From NCBI GenBank assembly GCA_964385755.1, contig CAYLPZ010000024.1, forward strand, positions 1-21,478: a stretch of DNA of 21,478 nt. Direction: 5' to 3'. The notes beneath the pieces were generated by a model that searched no databases, was not told where the DNA came from, and saw nothing but the letters and a program-made list of their open reading frames with translations. This document shows positions 1 through 7,286 of this stretch, piece after piece. The DNA comes from CAG-698 sp964385755. Lineage in GTDB: Bacteria > Bacillota_I > Bacilli_A > ML615J-28 > CAG-698. Position numbers and translations under genes: made by a program. Positions within the stretch are counted from its first letter, which is position 1. Every line of letters begins with the position of its first letter.

Positions 1-30
1 AAAAAAATGGCAGGACTATTTCCTGCCGTT
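1..30 (-). terminator. Intrinsic terminator of the small RNA
   Basis: Read on the minus strand, a stem with GGCAGGA and TCCTGCC arms (9-15 with 21-27, extendable by wobble pairing to 6-30) and a 5-nt loop is followed by a run of seven T (1-7). The T-run lies on the minus-strand side only, so the terminator acts leftward. Confidence 0.8.
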
Positions 31-91
31 GGTGGACCAAGGCATACGCCAGCCCGAGTCATATGACAATAATATCATATGCATTTTTTAT
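1..91 (-). ncRNA. Unidentified small structured RNA (about 91 nt)
   Basis: A strong minus-strand promoter (-10 at 98-103, -35 at 121-126) predicts a start near 91, and an intrinsic terminator ends at 1, so the transcript is only about 91 nt. It can fold into a hairpin with arms CATATGA and TCATATG, small GGC/GCC and TTGG/CCAA stems, then the terminator stem. A 22-codon ORF (16-84) runs through it, but it has no ribosome binding site and its stop lies in the terminator loop, so I do not call it coding. I do not recognise the RNA class. It could be a free-standing small RNA, or an attenuator/riboswitch leader for a gene beyond the window edge. Promoter and terminator are seen; the RNA itself is inferred. 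Confidence 0.55.
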
Positions 92-97
92 ATTTGT

Positions 98-126
98 ATT
101 CTATCAAAAAACATTTTATTTGTCAA
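98..126 (-). promoter_or_regulatory. Sigma-A-type promoter of the small RNA
   Basis: On the minus strand the -35 is TTGACA (121-126), the spacer is exactly 17 nt and the -10 is TAGAAT (98-103). This is one of the closest matches to consensus in the window. Confidence 0.8.
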
Positions 127-252
127 TAGTTTAGATTATTTAACAAACGATAATAATTATAGTTTTATTACACTATTATTATATGCGCGGATTAAGTTAA
201 AAACACTTTCTGTTAAAATAACATGTGTGTGTTGGTCATAAATGATACGTGC

Positions 253-302
253 TTTATAAGAAAAGCCAGCTAACCTTTTTATGAGGTTTGGTTAATTAGC
301 TA
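253..302 (-). terminator. Probable weak terminator of the sigma-like gene
   Basis: Just past the stop of the gene ending at 308, the minus strand has a bulged inverted repeat (GCTA plus ACC against GGTTAGC) followed by a short T-rich tract. The T-run is imperfect. Apart from the small-RNA promoter, the remaining stretch 127-252 shows only AT-rich sequence. Confidence 0.4.
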
Positions 303-307
303 AATAT

Positions 308-1969
308 TTATCTATTGTTTTCTAATGTCCAAGCGTAGGCATTAAAATTAAATCTTTTACCTGTATTATTTGGTTTAATTAATCCTTTTTCTGCAAATGA
401 TCTAACAACATATTCTCTTATACTAATATAGAAATATCCTGATGCTAAAAAATACGAATCATCTATTAAATATGTTGGTAACATTTCTTTAACTCTTTGT
501 TCTAATTCTTCAATAATTCTATCTCTTTCTTTTTTGACTTCATTAATATCTTTATGATAAGTGAATAAAGAATTTAGTTTGTGATATTGTGAATTACTAA
601 AAATAACCATATTAAACTTTAATTCATCATTTTCAACATATACATAATTATTATCAATTAAGAAGTCTACTTTATATTTTTGATTTTCATCAATTTGAGA
701 ATATTTCATATTTGGGTTTTTAATTATATATTCAATATAATCTAATTCCAATTTATCAATATCTCCTGTACCATTTATACATTTATTATAGCATATAGTA
801 TTCATAATTTCCTCATCACTATAATTCCAACTTGTAGGATGACAAATACCTTGAATACCTAATTGAGGATTCCCAAACCAATTTTCATTTATTGGATATT
901 CTTTTTCTTTTTCATAAACTTCTTCCATATCAAAATTCCAAGAACCACCACCATCTTTATGACGGTATAAAGCTATTTTCATTCCTTTACCATCAATAGT
1001 ATATTGTTCAACAATTCTATTAATGTAAAACATAAATACCCACATTAATTCATTATCGGTAAAATGATCGTTATTAACAATTTCTTTAAACTCTTTGAAA
1101 TAGTTCACAGCAAAATTTGCTAACTTATTGGCATAATCTTTTGCTCTTTCTTTTACTATATTATTAAAAAGAATATCATATTCTTTTGTTATAATAGGAA
1201 AATTAGTGATATATTTATTTCCTTCTTTAGTTAATAACGTAACTTCAACTAATTCATTTACAATTTCTTCAATATAAGGTATAGAAATTCCTAATTCTAA
1301 AGCATAATCTTCTAATGTACATGGATTATCATATGAATGAAATAATATATTCTTATTTATTAATGATTTAGTAAACTTATGTGGATTATATTTTCCACCC
1401 CCTGATATAGAAGTGTTAAAATTCTTTGGTGCAAACGCTTTCTTTCCATTTAATCTTTCCATTTTTAAATACTCCTTAAGTTTATTTCTTATAGTAAACA
1501 ATCTATATTTGACTGTTCCAAGAGGTATATTCAATTTTTCAGCTATAAATGATAACGATCTATCTTCTACATAATATGAATAAAGTATTTCTGAATAATC
1601 ACTTGAAAATAATTTTATTGCTGCATTAATCATTGATATTTTTTCAGAATTAATTAGTTTGTCTAATGAAGAAAGTTCATTCCCGGGTTCATCTATTTCT
1701 TCAACAAACATAATGTTATCTCTATCTTTCACTTTTTTTGCTACATATTTACTATAATGATTTTTACATATTTGCCATATATAATAATCAAAATTTTCAA
1801 TATTAATTCCTTTATTAATATTAATCATAATATCAAGTAGTATGTCTTGCGATAAGTCTTCAGCATCTATTCTACTATTACAACGTTTCACGCAATAAAA
1901 GAATACTTTATCCATTTGTTCTACTAGTTGTTCAATTAATTGTTCTTTATCCTTCATTATTTTATTCAT
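308..1969 (-). CDS. Sigma-70/ECF-like protein with long C-terminal extension
   Basis: The first 165 or so residues look like an ECF sigma factor: a region-2-like segment (about 10-75, with AEDLSQDI and later WQICKNHY) and a region-4-like helix-turn-helix (about 105-165, with LSFIAEKLNIPLGTVKYRL). ECF factors are usually 160-200 residues; this protein is 553. The extra 380 or so residues include a possible winged helix (about 215-265, with TLEDYALELGISIPYIEEIV) and a tryptophan-rich part (about 335-400) that I cannot name. No signal peptide or membrane segment is visible, so it is probably cytoplasmic and directs or modulates transcription. The ATG at 1969 has a GAGG motif upstream. No anti-sigma gene adjoins it. 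The extension could be a fused sensor or regulatory domain (inference). Confidence 0.75.
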   Translation of the reverse strand: MNKIMKDKEQLIEQLVEQMDKVFFYCVKRCNSRIDAEDLSQDILLDIMININKGINIENFDYYIWQICKNHYSKYVAKKVKDRDNIMFVEEIDEPGNELSSLDKLINSEKISMINAAIKLFSSDYSEILYSYYVEDRSLSFIAEKLNIPLGTVKYRLFTIRNKLKEYLKMERLNGKKAFAPKNFNTSISGGGKYNPHKFTKSLINKNILFHSYDNPCTLEDYALELGISIPYIEEIVNELVEVTLLTKEGNKYITNFPIITKEYDILFNNIVKERAKDYANKLANFAVNYFKEFKEIVNNDHFTDNELMWVFMFYINRIVEQYTIDGKGMKIALYRHKDGGGSWNFDMEEVYEKEKEYPINENWFGNPQLGIQGICHPTSWNYSDEEIMNTICYNKCINGTGDIDKLELDYIEYIIKNPNMKYSQIDENQKYKVDFLIDNNYVYVENDELKFNMVIFSNSQYHKLNSLFTYHKDINEVKKERDRIIEELEQRVKEMLPTYLIDDSYFLASGYFYISIREYVVRSFAEKGLIKPNNTGKRFNFNAYAWTLENNR

Positions 1970-1984
1970 AAAATTTTTACCTCT

Positions 1985-2001
1985 TACACCTATATAGTGT
2001 A
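1985..2001. repeat. Inverted repeat in the sigma-like gene leader
   Basis: TACAC and GTGTA arms flank a 7-nt centre that is itself nearly palindromic (CTATATA). It lies between a TATAAT-like hexamer further upstream and the ribosome binding site, so it could be an operator. Function is inferred from position only. The rest of 1970-2140 holds no gene. Confidence 0.35.
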
Positions 2002-2140
2002 TAAATATTAAAAATGGTTTGCATATTTCTTAAAATAATTATACTATTTTTAAACAAATTTTCCACCATTATCTCTCATAGGTTCGAGTCTGTGGTCAGT
2101 TTCACCTAGTGTTTAAATCTAAATGTTTCATATTTGCATA

Positions 2141-2180
2141 AAAAAATAAGGTATTATAACTAAAACTAGCTAAAATACCC
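2141..2180 (-). terminator. Second terminator after the tRNA cluster
   Basis: On the minus strand, arms GGTATT and AATACC (2174-2179 with 2150-2155) are followed by a T-rich tract (2141-2147). A further outer pairing, TTTGCATA with TATGCAAA, encloses it. It follows the first terminator in tandem. Confidence 0.6.
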
Positions 2181-2189
2181 TATAATATG

Positions 2190-2220
2190 CAAAAAAATAA
2201 GCCTTACTAGAAGACTTATA
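2190..2220 (-). terminator. First terminator after the tRNA cluster
   Basis: On the minus strand, ATAAG and CTT pair with AAG and CTTAT (2197-2219) with one mismatch, followed directly by seven T (2191-2197). It begins about 14 nt past the 3' end of tRNA-Gly. Confidence 0.7.
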
Positions 2221-2232
2221 GATTTACTTTAA

Positions 2233-2306
2233 TGGAGCAGGTAACGAGAATCGAACTCGCACTAGCAGCTTGGAAGGCTGTTGTTCTACCATTAAACCAT
2301 ACCTGC
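2233..2306 (-). tRNA. tRNA-Gly (anticodon TCC)
   Basis: Cloverleaf with acceptor GCAGGTA pairing TACCTGC, anticodon loop CTTCCAA, T-loop TTCGATT and an encoded CCA. 74 nt with CCA. It is the last gene of the four-tRNA transcript. Confidence 0.95.
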
Positions 2307-2310
2307 AAAA

Positions 2311-2387
2311 TGGTCGGGAAAACAGGATTCGAACCTGCGACATCTTGGTCCCAAACCAAGCGCTCTACCAAGCTGAGCTATTTCCCG
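2311..2387 (-). tRNA. tRNA-Pro (anticodon TGG)
   Basis: Acceptor CGGGAAA pairs TTTCCCG; the anticodon loop reads TTTGGGA; T-loop TTCGAAT; CCA is encoded. 77 nt. It lies 4 nt from tRNA-Gly in the same transcript. Confidence 0.95.
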
Positions 2388-2391
2388 ATTT

Positions 2392-2408
2392 CTGATATTT
2401 AATATCAG
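2392..2408. repeat. Small hairpin between tRNA-Pro and tRNA-Arg
   Basis: Perfect arms CTGATAT and ATATCAG with a 3-nt loop in the 60-nt spacer between the two tRNAs. There is no T-run, so it is not an intrinsic terminator. It may mark an RNA processing point (inference). Confidence 0.4.
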
Positions 2409-2447
2409 TATATATAAACATTTCATTTAGAATTTATGCCTATCAAA

Positions 2448-2524
<77 letters not shown>

Positions 2525-2528
2525 AAAA

Positions 2529-2604
2529 TGGCGGTCCTGACGGGAATCGAACCCGCGATCTCCTGCGTGACAGGCAGGCGTGATAACCGCTACACCACAG
2601 GACC
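2529..2604 (-). tRNA. tRNA-Asp (anticodon GTC)
   Basis: Acceptor GGTCCTG pairs CAGGACC; stem CCTGC/GCAGG closes the loop CTGTCAC, giving anticodon GTC. T-loop TTCGATT; CCA is encoded. 76 nt. It is first in the tRNA transcript, directly downstream of the promoter at 2616-2644. Confidence 0.95.
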
Positions 2605-2615
2605 ATTGCTTATAT

Positions 2616-2644
2616 ATTATATCATACTGAATCTATAATTGCAA
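2616..2644 (-). promoter_or_regulatory. Promoter of the tRNA-Asp-Arg-Pro-Gly cluster
   Basis: Minus-strand -35 TTGCAA (2639-2644), 17-nt spacer, -10 TATAAT (2616-2621) with an extended -10 (TATGA just upstream). The predicted start lies only a few bases from the tRNA-Asp 5' end. Confidence 0.8.
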
Positions 2645-2698
2645 GTAAATTATAAAAATTTATTAATTTTTTTTATATATGTTATAAAATTATAGTTC

Positions 2699-2725
2699 AT
2701 GAGAGTAGTAATTACACTACTCTCA
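2699..2725 (-). terminator. Strong hairpin downstream of pcp
   Basis: A perfect TGAGAGTAGT/ACTACTCTCA hairpin lies just past the pcp stop, with outer ATAGTT/AACTAT pairing. The following minus-strand sequence is AT-rich but lacks a clean T-run, so it may terminate weakly or protect the mRNA 3' end. Confidence 0.5.
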
Positions 2726-2732
2726 CATAAAA

Positions 2733-3296
2733 CTATAGATTATTTAAAATATTTTTAAATATTTTAGTTACATTTTCTATATTATAAAGCTTAGGATTGT
2801 TATTAATATCATTACATATATTTACATTAGGAAAGTGAATAAATACACATTTTGTATCCAATTTTTCAGCGTTTATTTTTTCTAGCGTTTTATAATATAA
2901 ATAATTACAAACAAACGAACCAGCAGAAAGCGATAATTTCGCTTCAGTTGTTTCTGTTAGTTTTATTATATCAACATTAGAAATATATGCTTCTTTGTTT
3001 CCTATTTTCTCGTTTATAATAACTTTTCCATCATTGTCTTTAATATTTGCATGTTTAAGATTCAATGCAACATATTCTATTGTTACTTCTTTTCTTGTGA
3101 TAGCTTCTCCAGTTAGTATTACATAATCATATTCTTTTATTATATTCTCTATTTTTTGAAATGATCTTGCAAAAGAAACTGGAACTTCTACTATATCATA
3201 CTCTTTACCTATTTTTTTCACTACTTCTTTGGAAATATTAATTTTTCTATCATTAAATGGTTCAAAGTAGGTTATTAAAATCTTACTGTTTTGCAA
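2733..3296 (-). CDS. pcp: Pyroglutamyl-peptidase I (C15 cysteine peptidase)
   Basis: Removes N-terminal pyroglutamate from peptides; a cytosolic enzyme. The family signature is present: the N-terminal KILITYFEPF strand, the IEYVALN segment with the expected catalytic Glu (E74), SAGSFVCNYLYY with the nucleophile C130, and FIHFPN with the catalytic H154. At 187 residues it is slightly shorter than the usual 200-215. The start is a TTG: a GGAG motif lies 6 nt upstream and no ATG fits the family N-terminus. It begins 1 nt after the stop of the kinase/beta-lactamase gene, so the two are translationally linked. It is the last gene of the GH18 operon. Confidence 0.88.
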   Translation of the reverse strand: MQNSKILITYFEPFNDRKINISKEVVKKIGKEYDIVEVPVSFARSFQKIENIIKEYDYVILTGEAITRKEVTIEYVALNLKHANIKDNDGKVIINEKIGNKEAYISNVDIIKLTETTEAKLSLSAGSFVCNYLYYKTLEKINAEKLDTKCVFIHFPNVNICNDINNNPKLYNIENVTKIFKNILNNL

Positions 3297-3297
3297 T

Positions 3298-4716
3298 TTA
3301 TTCTCCTAAATATTTTCTAAGATTAGCATTAAATATTTCAGTATCAATTGCGTTCTCATTAGTTAGAAATACAAACTCAATATCTAAATCTTTGATAAAA
3401 CCAAGTATTGTGTTTGTTCCAATGGTATCCCCACAATGATAGATAAATTTATGTCCTCTAATTTGTTTTACTCTTAGGCCAAATCCATATTCAATATCAA
3501 CACCATTTATTATATGTGTTTCTTCCATTACTTGATAGAAATCATCAAGTGACTCTATATGTTTAAGCCATTTTTTTAAATCCATTATAGAAGAATATAT
3601 TCCACCATCTCCACGTGTTGCACTACACCAATACTGATCTTTTTTGATTAGCTTATTATTCTCTCTTATATGTCCATAAGCCCTATTTTCTATTTCAGAA
3701 ATGCCTTGAGTATTCATTAGTGACTTTGTCATCTCTAAAGGTTCGAAGATTTCCTTTTGTAAATAATCATTTAGATTCATTTTTGCTTTCTCTTCTATAA
3801 TCAATCCTAAAAGTACGTAAGCTGTATTACTATATTGATATTTACTTCCAATTTCAAAATATGTAGAATTAGTATTTCTAACAAAGTCTAATACTTCACT
3901 ATCTAAAACTTGTTTTTCAGTGTGTTCCATGTCTTCATAATCTAATAAACCTGAAGTGTGGTTTAATAGATTCCTAATTTTTATACCTTTAGTATAACTA
4001 GGCATATCTACGAATTGATCATATAAACTATCATCTAGCGATAAAAGATTACTTTTAACTAAACTTAATATCGCATAAGCAATAAACTGTTTTGATACAC
4101 TTGCTAGGCGAAAGTTTGTATCATATTTTATTGCATCATTTTCATTAATATCTTTAAATCCACAATATTCTTCAATGATTTTATCTTTGTGTTTAAAATA
4201 TAATGCATATCCTTGATATGTATCTTTAACTAATCCATCAAGTAAAAATGGAGCACTTGTGCATAAATTTACTTTTGAAAATTTTTCTTCATATGTTGGA
4301 GGATAACAAGTCTTGCCATAAGAAGATATTATTTCAAGTGGTAAATAAAGTTCATTTGGGTCTTCATTTCTTTTAATAATTCTTTTAATACATTCTTCAA
4401 AATGTGTTGGAAAGTAATAACCAATAAGTTCATATGATAAATCAAACTTACTAATATTCTCTTTAAAGCGATCTCTTACTTTTTTTGTGACATTAGTTGC
4501 ATCATATATTACATCATCTTCTGTCTTTAAAATCTCTCCAATCATTTGATAAACCATTGGAAATACTTTAGTCTCATCAATTCCAGGATTAAGCTTTCTT
4601 ATAATATCACTTGATACAACTTTTAATCCTTTTTCTTTTATCATTTGATTTACAAATGTTGTTTTACCACTTCCTGGTATCCCAATCATCATATGTATTC
4701 TTTTATTTTTTTCCAT
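3298..4716 (-). CDS. P-loop polynucleotide-kinase-like / serine beta-lactamase-like fusion
   Basis: Two domains seldom seen together. Residues 1 to about 150 form a P-loop kinase of the T4 Pnk-like type: Walker A GIPGSGKTT (G12-T20), VSSDIIRK, and YDATNVTKKVRDRF. From about 165 to the end is a class C beta-lactamase/D-Ala-D-Ala carboxypeptidase-like fold: SVSK (nucleophile S206, K209), YSN (Y295-N297) and HCG (H427-G429, in place of the usual KTG/HTG). There is no signal peptide or membrane segment, so it appears cytoplasmic, which is unusual for such hydrolases. The frame is continuous. It starts 9 nt after the GH18 stop and abuts pcp. The substrate of either half is unknown; an esterase or amidase acting on an intracellular muropeptide or nucleotide conjugate is speculation. 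Confidence 0.8.
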   Translation of the reverse strand: MEKNKRIHMMIGIPGSGKTTFVNQMIKEKGLKVVSSDIIRKLNPGIDETKVFPMVYQMIGEILKTEDDVIYDATNVTKKVRDRFKENISKFDLSYELIGYYFPTHFEECIKRIIKRNEDPNELYLPLEIISSYGKTCYPPTYEEKFSKVNLCTSAPFLLDGLVKDTYQGYALYFKHKDKIIEEYCGFKDINENDAIKYDTNFRLASVSKQFIAYAILSLVKSNLLSLDDSLYDQFVDMPSYTKGIKIRNLLNHTSGLLDYEDMEHTEKQVLDSEVLDFVRNTNSTYFEIGSKYQYSNTAYVLLGLIIEEKAKMNLNDYLQKEIFEPLEMTKSLMNTQGISEIENRAYGHIRENNKLIKKDQYWCSATRGDGGIYSSIMDLKKWLKHIESLDDFYQVMEETHIINGVDIEYGFGLRVKQIRGHKFIYHCGDTIGTNTILGFIKDLDIEFVFLTNENAIDTEIFNANLRKYLGE

Positions 4717-4725
4717 TCTATCTTT

Positions 4726-7125
4726 TTATCTTCCTTGGTTTATTGCATCAATTTCAGTTCTTACTTTCCTTAATAATATTCCTGTTTCATCTGATCCATA
4801 ATCCCAGAACATTAGACCTTCAATGTTATATTTTCTCACTAATTGCCCTTTATATTGAATAGCATCTGGATCATCGTATGTAATAAACTTTTCACCATCA
4901 GTTAAATAATATGCTCCATTCTTTTCATCAAATAATCTAACAAACTTAGGATTGTTTAAATATTCTTCATAGATTGTAGTGAATCTAATAGTTGTTGTAT
5001 CGGTAACAGGTTTATTAAGTACAGTACTATCGGCATTTTGTTTTGTTACAAGTGTAGAAATCTTACCATAGAAAGCAACACCAATTACTAATTTTTCTAC
5101 ATCAAATCCAGCTTCAATATATGTCTTAATTGCTCCTTCTGTTGAATATGCTTTTCCTTCAAATGCATTTGCATGATGAGAAGCAATGCCACCAAGATTT
5201 TGATCATAAGTCATGATATGAATATAATCTAAGTATTTAGTTAATTCGCTACCTTCATAAAATCTTCCAATATTAGTACCACCAATTAGTGCAGCTGTGA
5301 TTAGTAAACCTTCTTTATAATTGTCAAATGCTTCTCTCATTTCTTTACATAAAAGAGTGAAACGATGTCTATCTTCTTGCGTAGAACCTTCAACTTGATC
5401 CCAAGCAGGATATTCCCAATCTAAATCAATTCCATCAAATCTATATTCATCAATTAAATCAATCATTGACTGAATGAATACTTTACGTGTTTCTTCTGTT
5501 TTACATACACTAATGTAAGCTTTTGCGGCATCATTACCACCACCACCAACAGATAAAACAATACGAACACCAGTTGATCTTCTTAATTTTAGATTTTCTT
5601 CGAAATGTGATAAGCCCGTTACAGTTACTTTTCCACTGATAGTATCAATTCTAGCAAAACAATAGTTAATTACATCCACCTTTTTCGCATCTTCTTCTGT
5701 CATTATTGCACTTGTTCCTTCATAGAAGTAAGCAAATACATGTTTTTCACTTTCAACCCATGGACGAAGTTTTGCAGGACCTAATCCTTTTACAAAAATA
5801 TCAATATCCATAGTTGCTGGATAATAATCATTTTTAACTGATACAGTTAATGTAACAATAACATCTTCTTCTTGAGGGTATACAGATCCTGATGGTGTAA
5901 CAACTTTTGGATTAGAAGTAGAATATACAATTATATAACTATAACCATAATCTTTTGTTTGTGGTAAAACAAAGTTTTCTTCAGCAATTTCTGGTACAGC
6001 TTTAGTAACATCATCAAAAATCTTATTTACAACTTTTTCAGCTTCCATCTTACCCACTAGTTCTTCATAGTTCCATTCTGCTAATACATACACTTCAAAT
6101 GTACATGTTAGATAAACACCATCAACTGATAAAGACACTGTAATTATTTCTACCACAGGATCATCTTCAAAATTTTCTTCAAACTCATATTTATTTACAT
6201 TATTTAATGTAACATTAACCTCTTTCTTGCTTCCATCTGAATAAATACAAGAAAATATATATTCACTTAAATCTAAATTTTTACCAATTGTATAGTATTC
6301 ATCACCTTTTATAGTTACTTCTAAGCTAACTGGTTTAGCTTTATTTACTGTGACATTAATAGTAGTACTAACATCATCTTTAAATGTTATGCTAACTTGA
6401 TATGAACCTGCAATTGTAAATTCATCTACAAAAACCATATCATCAGTTAATTCCACTGTTTCTATTTTTCCGTTATTATATGTTAGTTCAAATAAGAAAC
6501 CAGAAGCTATAAATTTTTCTCCGATTTCATAAGATAATTTTCCTGAAGATACTAGATTTACACTTACTACTTCTACTTTTGTATAGGTAAAATAAAATGT
6601 CGTTACTTGTCCTTTATAAGCAAATTCAATTGCCCCATCATTAATTTTTGATGATACCGTAGTAGCAGAAATTTCTTCTACTTTATTATCATCATATGTT
6701 ACTTTCAAAGTAAACTTGGATAAATCTATTTCTTCCCCTTCAAAAAACATAGAAGGATGATTAATTACTTCTAAAGAAGTTGCAATCTTTTCTTTTGCCT
6801 TAACATTTACAGTTATTTCAAATTCTAAGATTACATCATTATTTTTATAAACACCGTTTATTTTTGTTTGTCCTTCACTTGTAAATTCAAATTTTTCGAC
6901 CATTTCTTCTGTCATTATTACTATTATTTCATTTATTTTATCACCATTTTTTTCTTTGATTGAAAGTTCGTAACCATTAACATCAAAAAACTCACCAACA
7001 GTGTATTCAGTTTTTCCATATTTACTTATATCTATTGTATATGTAGGTTCTTCTCCACAAGATATTAATATTATAGATAATAAAGTAATCAATAAATAAG
7101 CACAACCCCTTAACACTTTTTCCAT
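4726..7125 (-). CDS. Lipoprotein glycoside hydrolase family 18 with N-terminal Ig-like domains
   Basis: A surface chitinase/endo-N-acetylglucosaminidase-like enzyme. The signal peptide ends in a lipobox (ILISC, lipidated Cys23). About residues 30-350 hold four bacterial Ig-like repeats with the pattern 'xxYxxGxxxDxxxxxxxxxYxDG' (Big_3-like). After a linker, the GH18 barrel (about 460-799) carries SVGGGG, the catalytic motif DGIDLDWE (D564, D567, D569, acid/base E571), MTYDQN and a late barrel Trp (W774). All key residues are intact. The substrate could be chitin, host N-glycans or peptidoglycan; sequence alone does not decide. It has AGGAG upstream of the ATG, is first in a three-gene operon, and is divergent from the GH3 gene. 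Confidence 0.9.
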   Translation of the reverse strand: MEKVLRGCAYLLITLLSIILISCGEEPTYTIDISKYGKTEYTVGEFFDVNGYELSIKEKNGDKINEIIVIMTEEMVEKFEFTSEGQTKINGVYKNNDVILEFEITVNVKAKEKIATSLEVINHPSMFFEGEEIDLSKFTLKVTYDDNKVEEISATTVSSKINDGAIEFAYKGQVTTFYFTYTKVEVVSVNLVSSGKLSYEIGEKFIASGFLFELTYNNGKIETVELTDDMVFVDEFTIAGSYQVSITFKDDVSTTINVTVNKAKPVSLEVTIKGDEYYTIGKNLDLSEYIFSCIYSDGSKKEVNVTLNNVNKYEFEENFEDDPVVEIITVSLSVDGVYLTCTFEVYVLAEWNYEELVGKMEAEKVVNKIFDDVTKAVPEIAEENFVLPQTKDYGYSYIIVYSTSNPKVVTPSGSVYPQEEDVIVTLTVSVKNDYYPATMDIDIFVKGLGPAKLRPWVESEKHVFAYFYEGTSAIMTEEDAKKVDVINYCFARIDTISGKVTVTGLSHFEENLKLRRSTGVRIVLSVGGGGNDAAKAYISVCKTEETRKVFIQSMIDLIDEYRFDGIDLDWEYPAWDQVEGSTQEDRHRFTLLCKEMREAFDNYKEGLLITAALIGGTNIGRFYEGSELTKYLDYIHIMTYDQNLGGIASHHANAFEGKAYSTEGAIKTYIEAGFDVEKLVIGVAFYGKISTLVTKQNADSTVLNKPVTDTTTIRFTTIYEEYLNNPKFVRLFDEKNGAYYLTDGEKFITYDDPDAIQYKGQLVRKYNIEGLMFWDYGSDETGILLRKVRTEIDAINQGR

Positions 7126-7158
7126 CTTCTCTTTTCTCCTTTTTCTTCCTTTTTATTT

Positions 7159-7187
7159 ATTCTATCATACTTTAAAACAAATGAAAA
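7159..7187 (-). promoter_or_regulatory. Promoter of the GH18 operon
   Basis: Minus-strand -35 TTTTCA (7182-7187), 17-nt spacer, -10 TAGAAT (7159-7164) with extended TATGA. It would transcribe the GH18, kinase/beta-lactamase and pcp genes. Confidence 0.65.
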
Positions 7188-7246
7188 GCCTTATTTTTTA
7201 CCATTTCTTAGAATATTTATCATTTATTTCATTATTCTAAATAATT

Positions 7247-7255
7247 TGATATAAT
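7247..7255 (+). promoter_or_regulatory. Likely -10 of the GH3 lipoprotein gene
   Basis: TGA followed by TATAAT (7250-7255) lies about 30 nt upstream of the ATG at 7287, which has GGAGG 5 nt before it. The -35 is poor, so an extended -10 promoter is likely. Confidence 0.5.
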
Positions 7256-7286
7256 TATATTATAAACAATAATAGCGGAGGTAAAA

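Noticed and set aside
16..84. 22-codon minus-strand ORF inside the small RNA
   Set aside because: No ribosome binding site, and it ends in the terminator loop; overlap with RNA structure explains it better.
29..241. 70-codon plus-strand ORF
   Set aside because: Runs antisense through the small RNA and its promoter, without a ribosome binding site; not protein-like.
2088..2110. TTCGAGT-containing tRNA T-arm-like fragment, plus strand
   Set aside because: Only one stem is plausible; no acceptor, D or anticodon arm can be paired.
3257..4862. Short plus-strand ORFs at 3257 and 4611
   Set aside because: Antisense to well-supported genes with catalytic motifs; no ribosome binding site.
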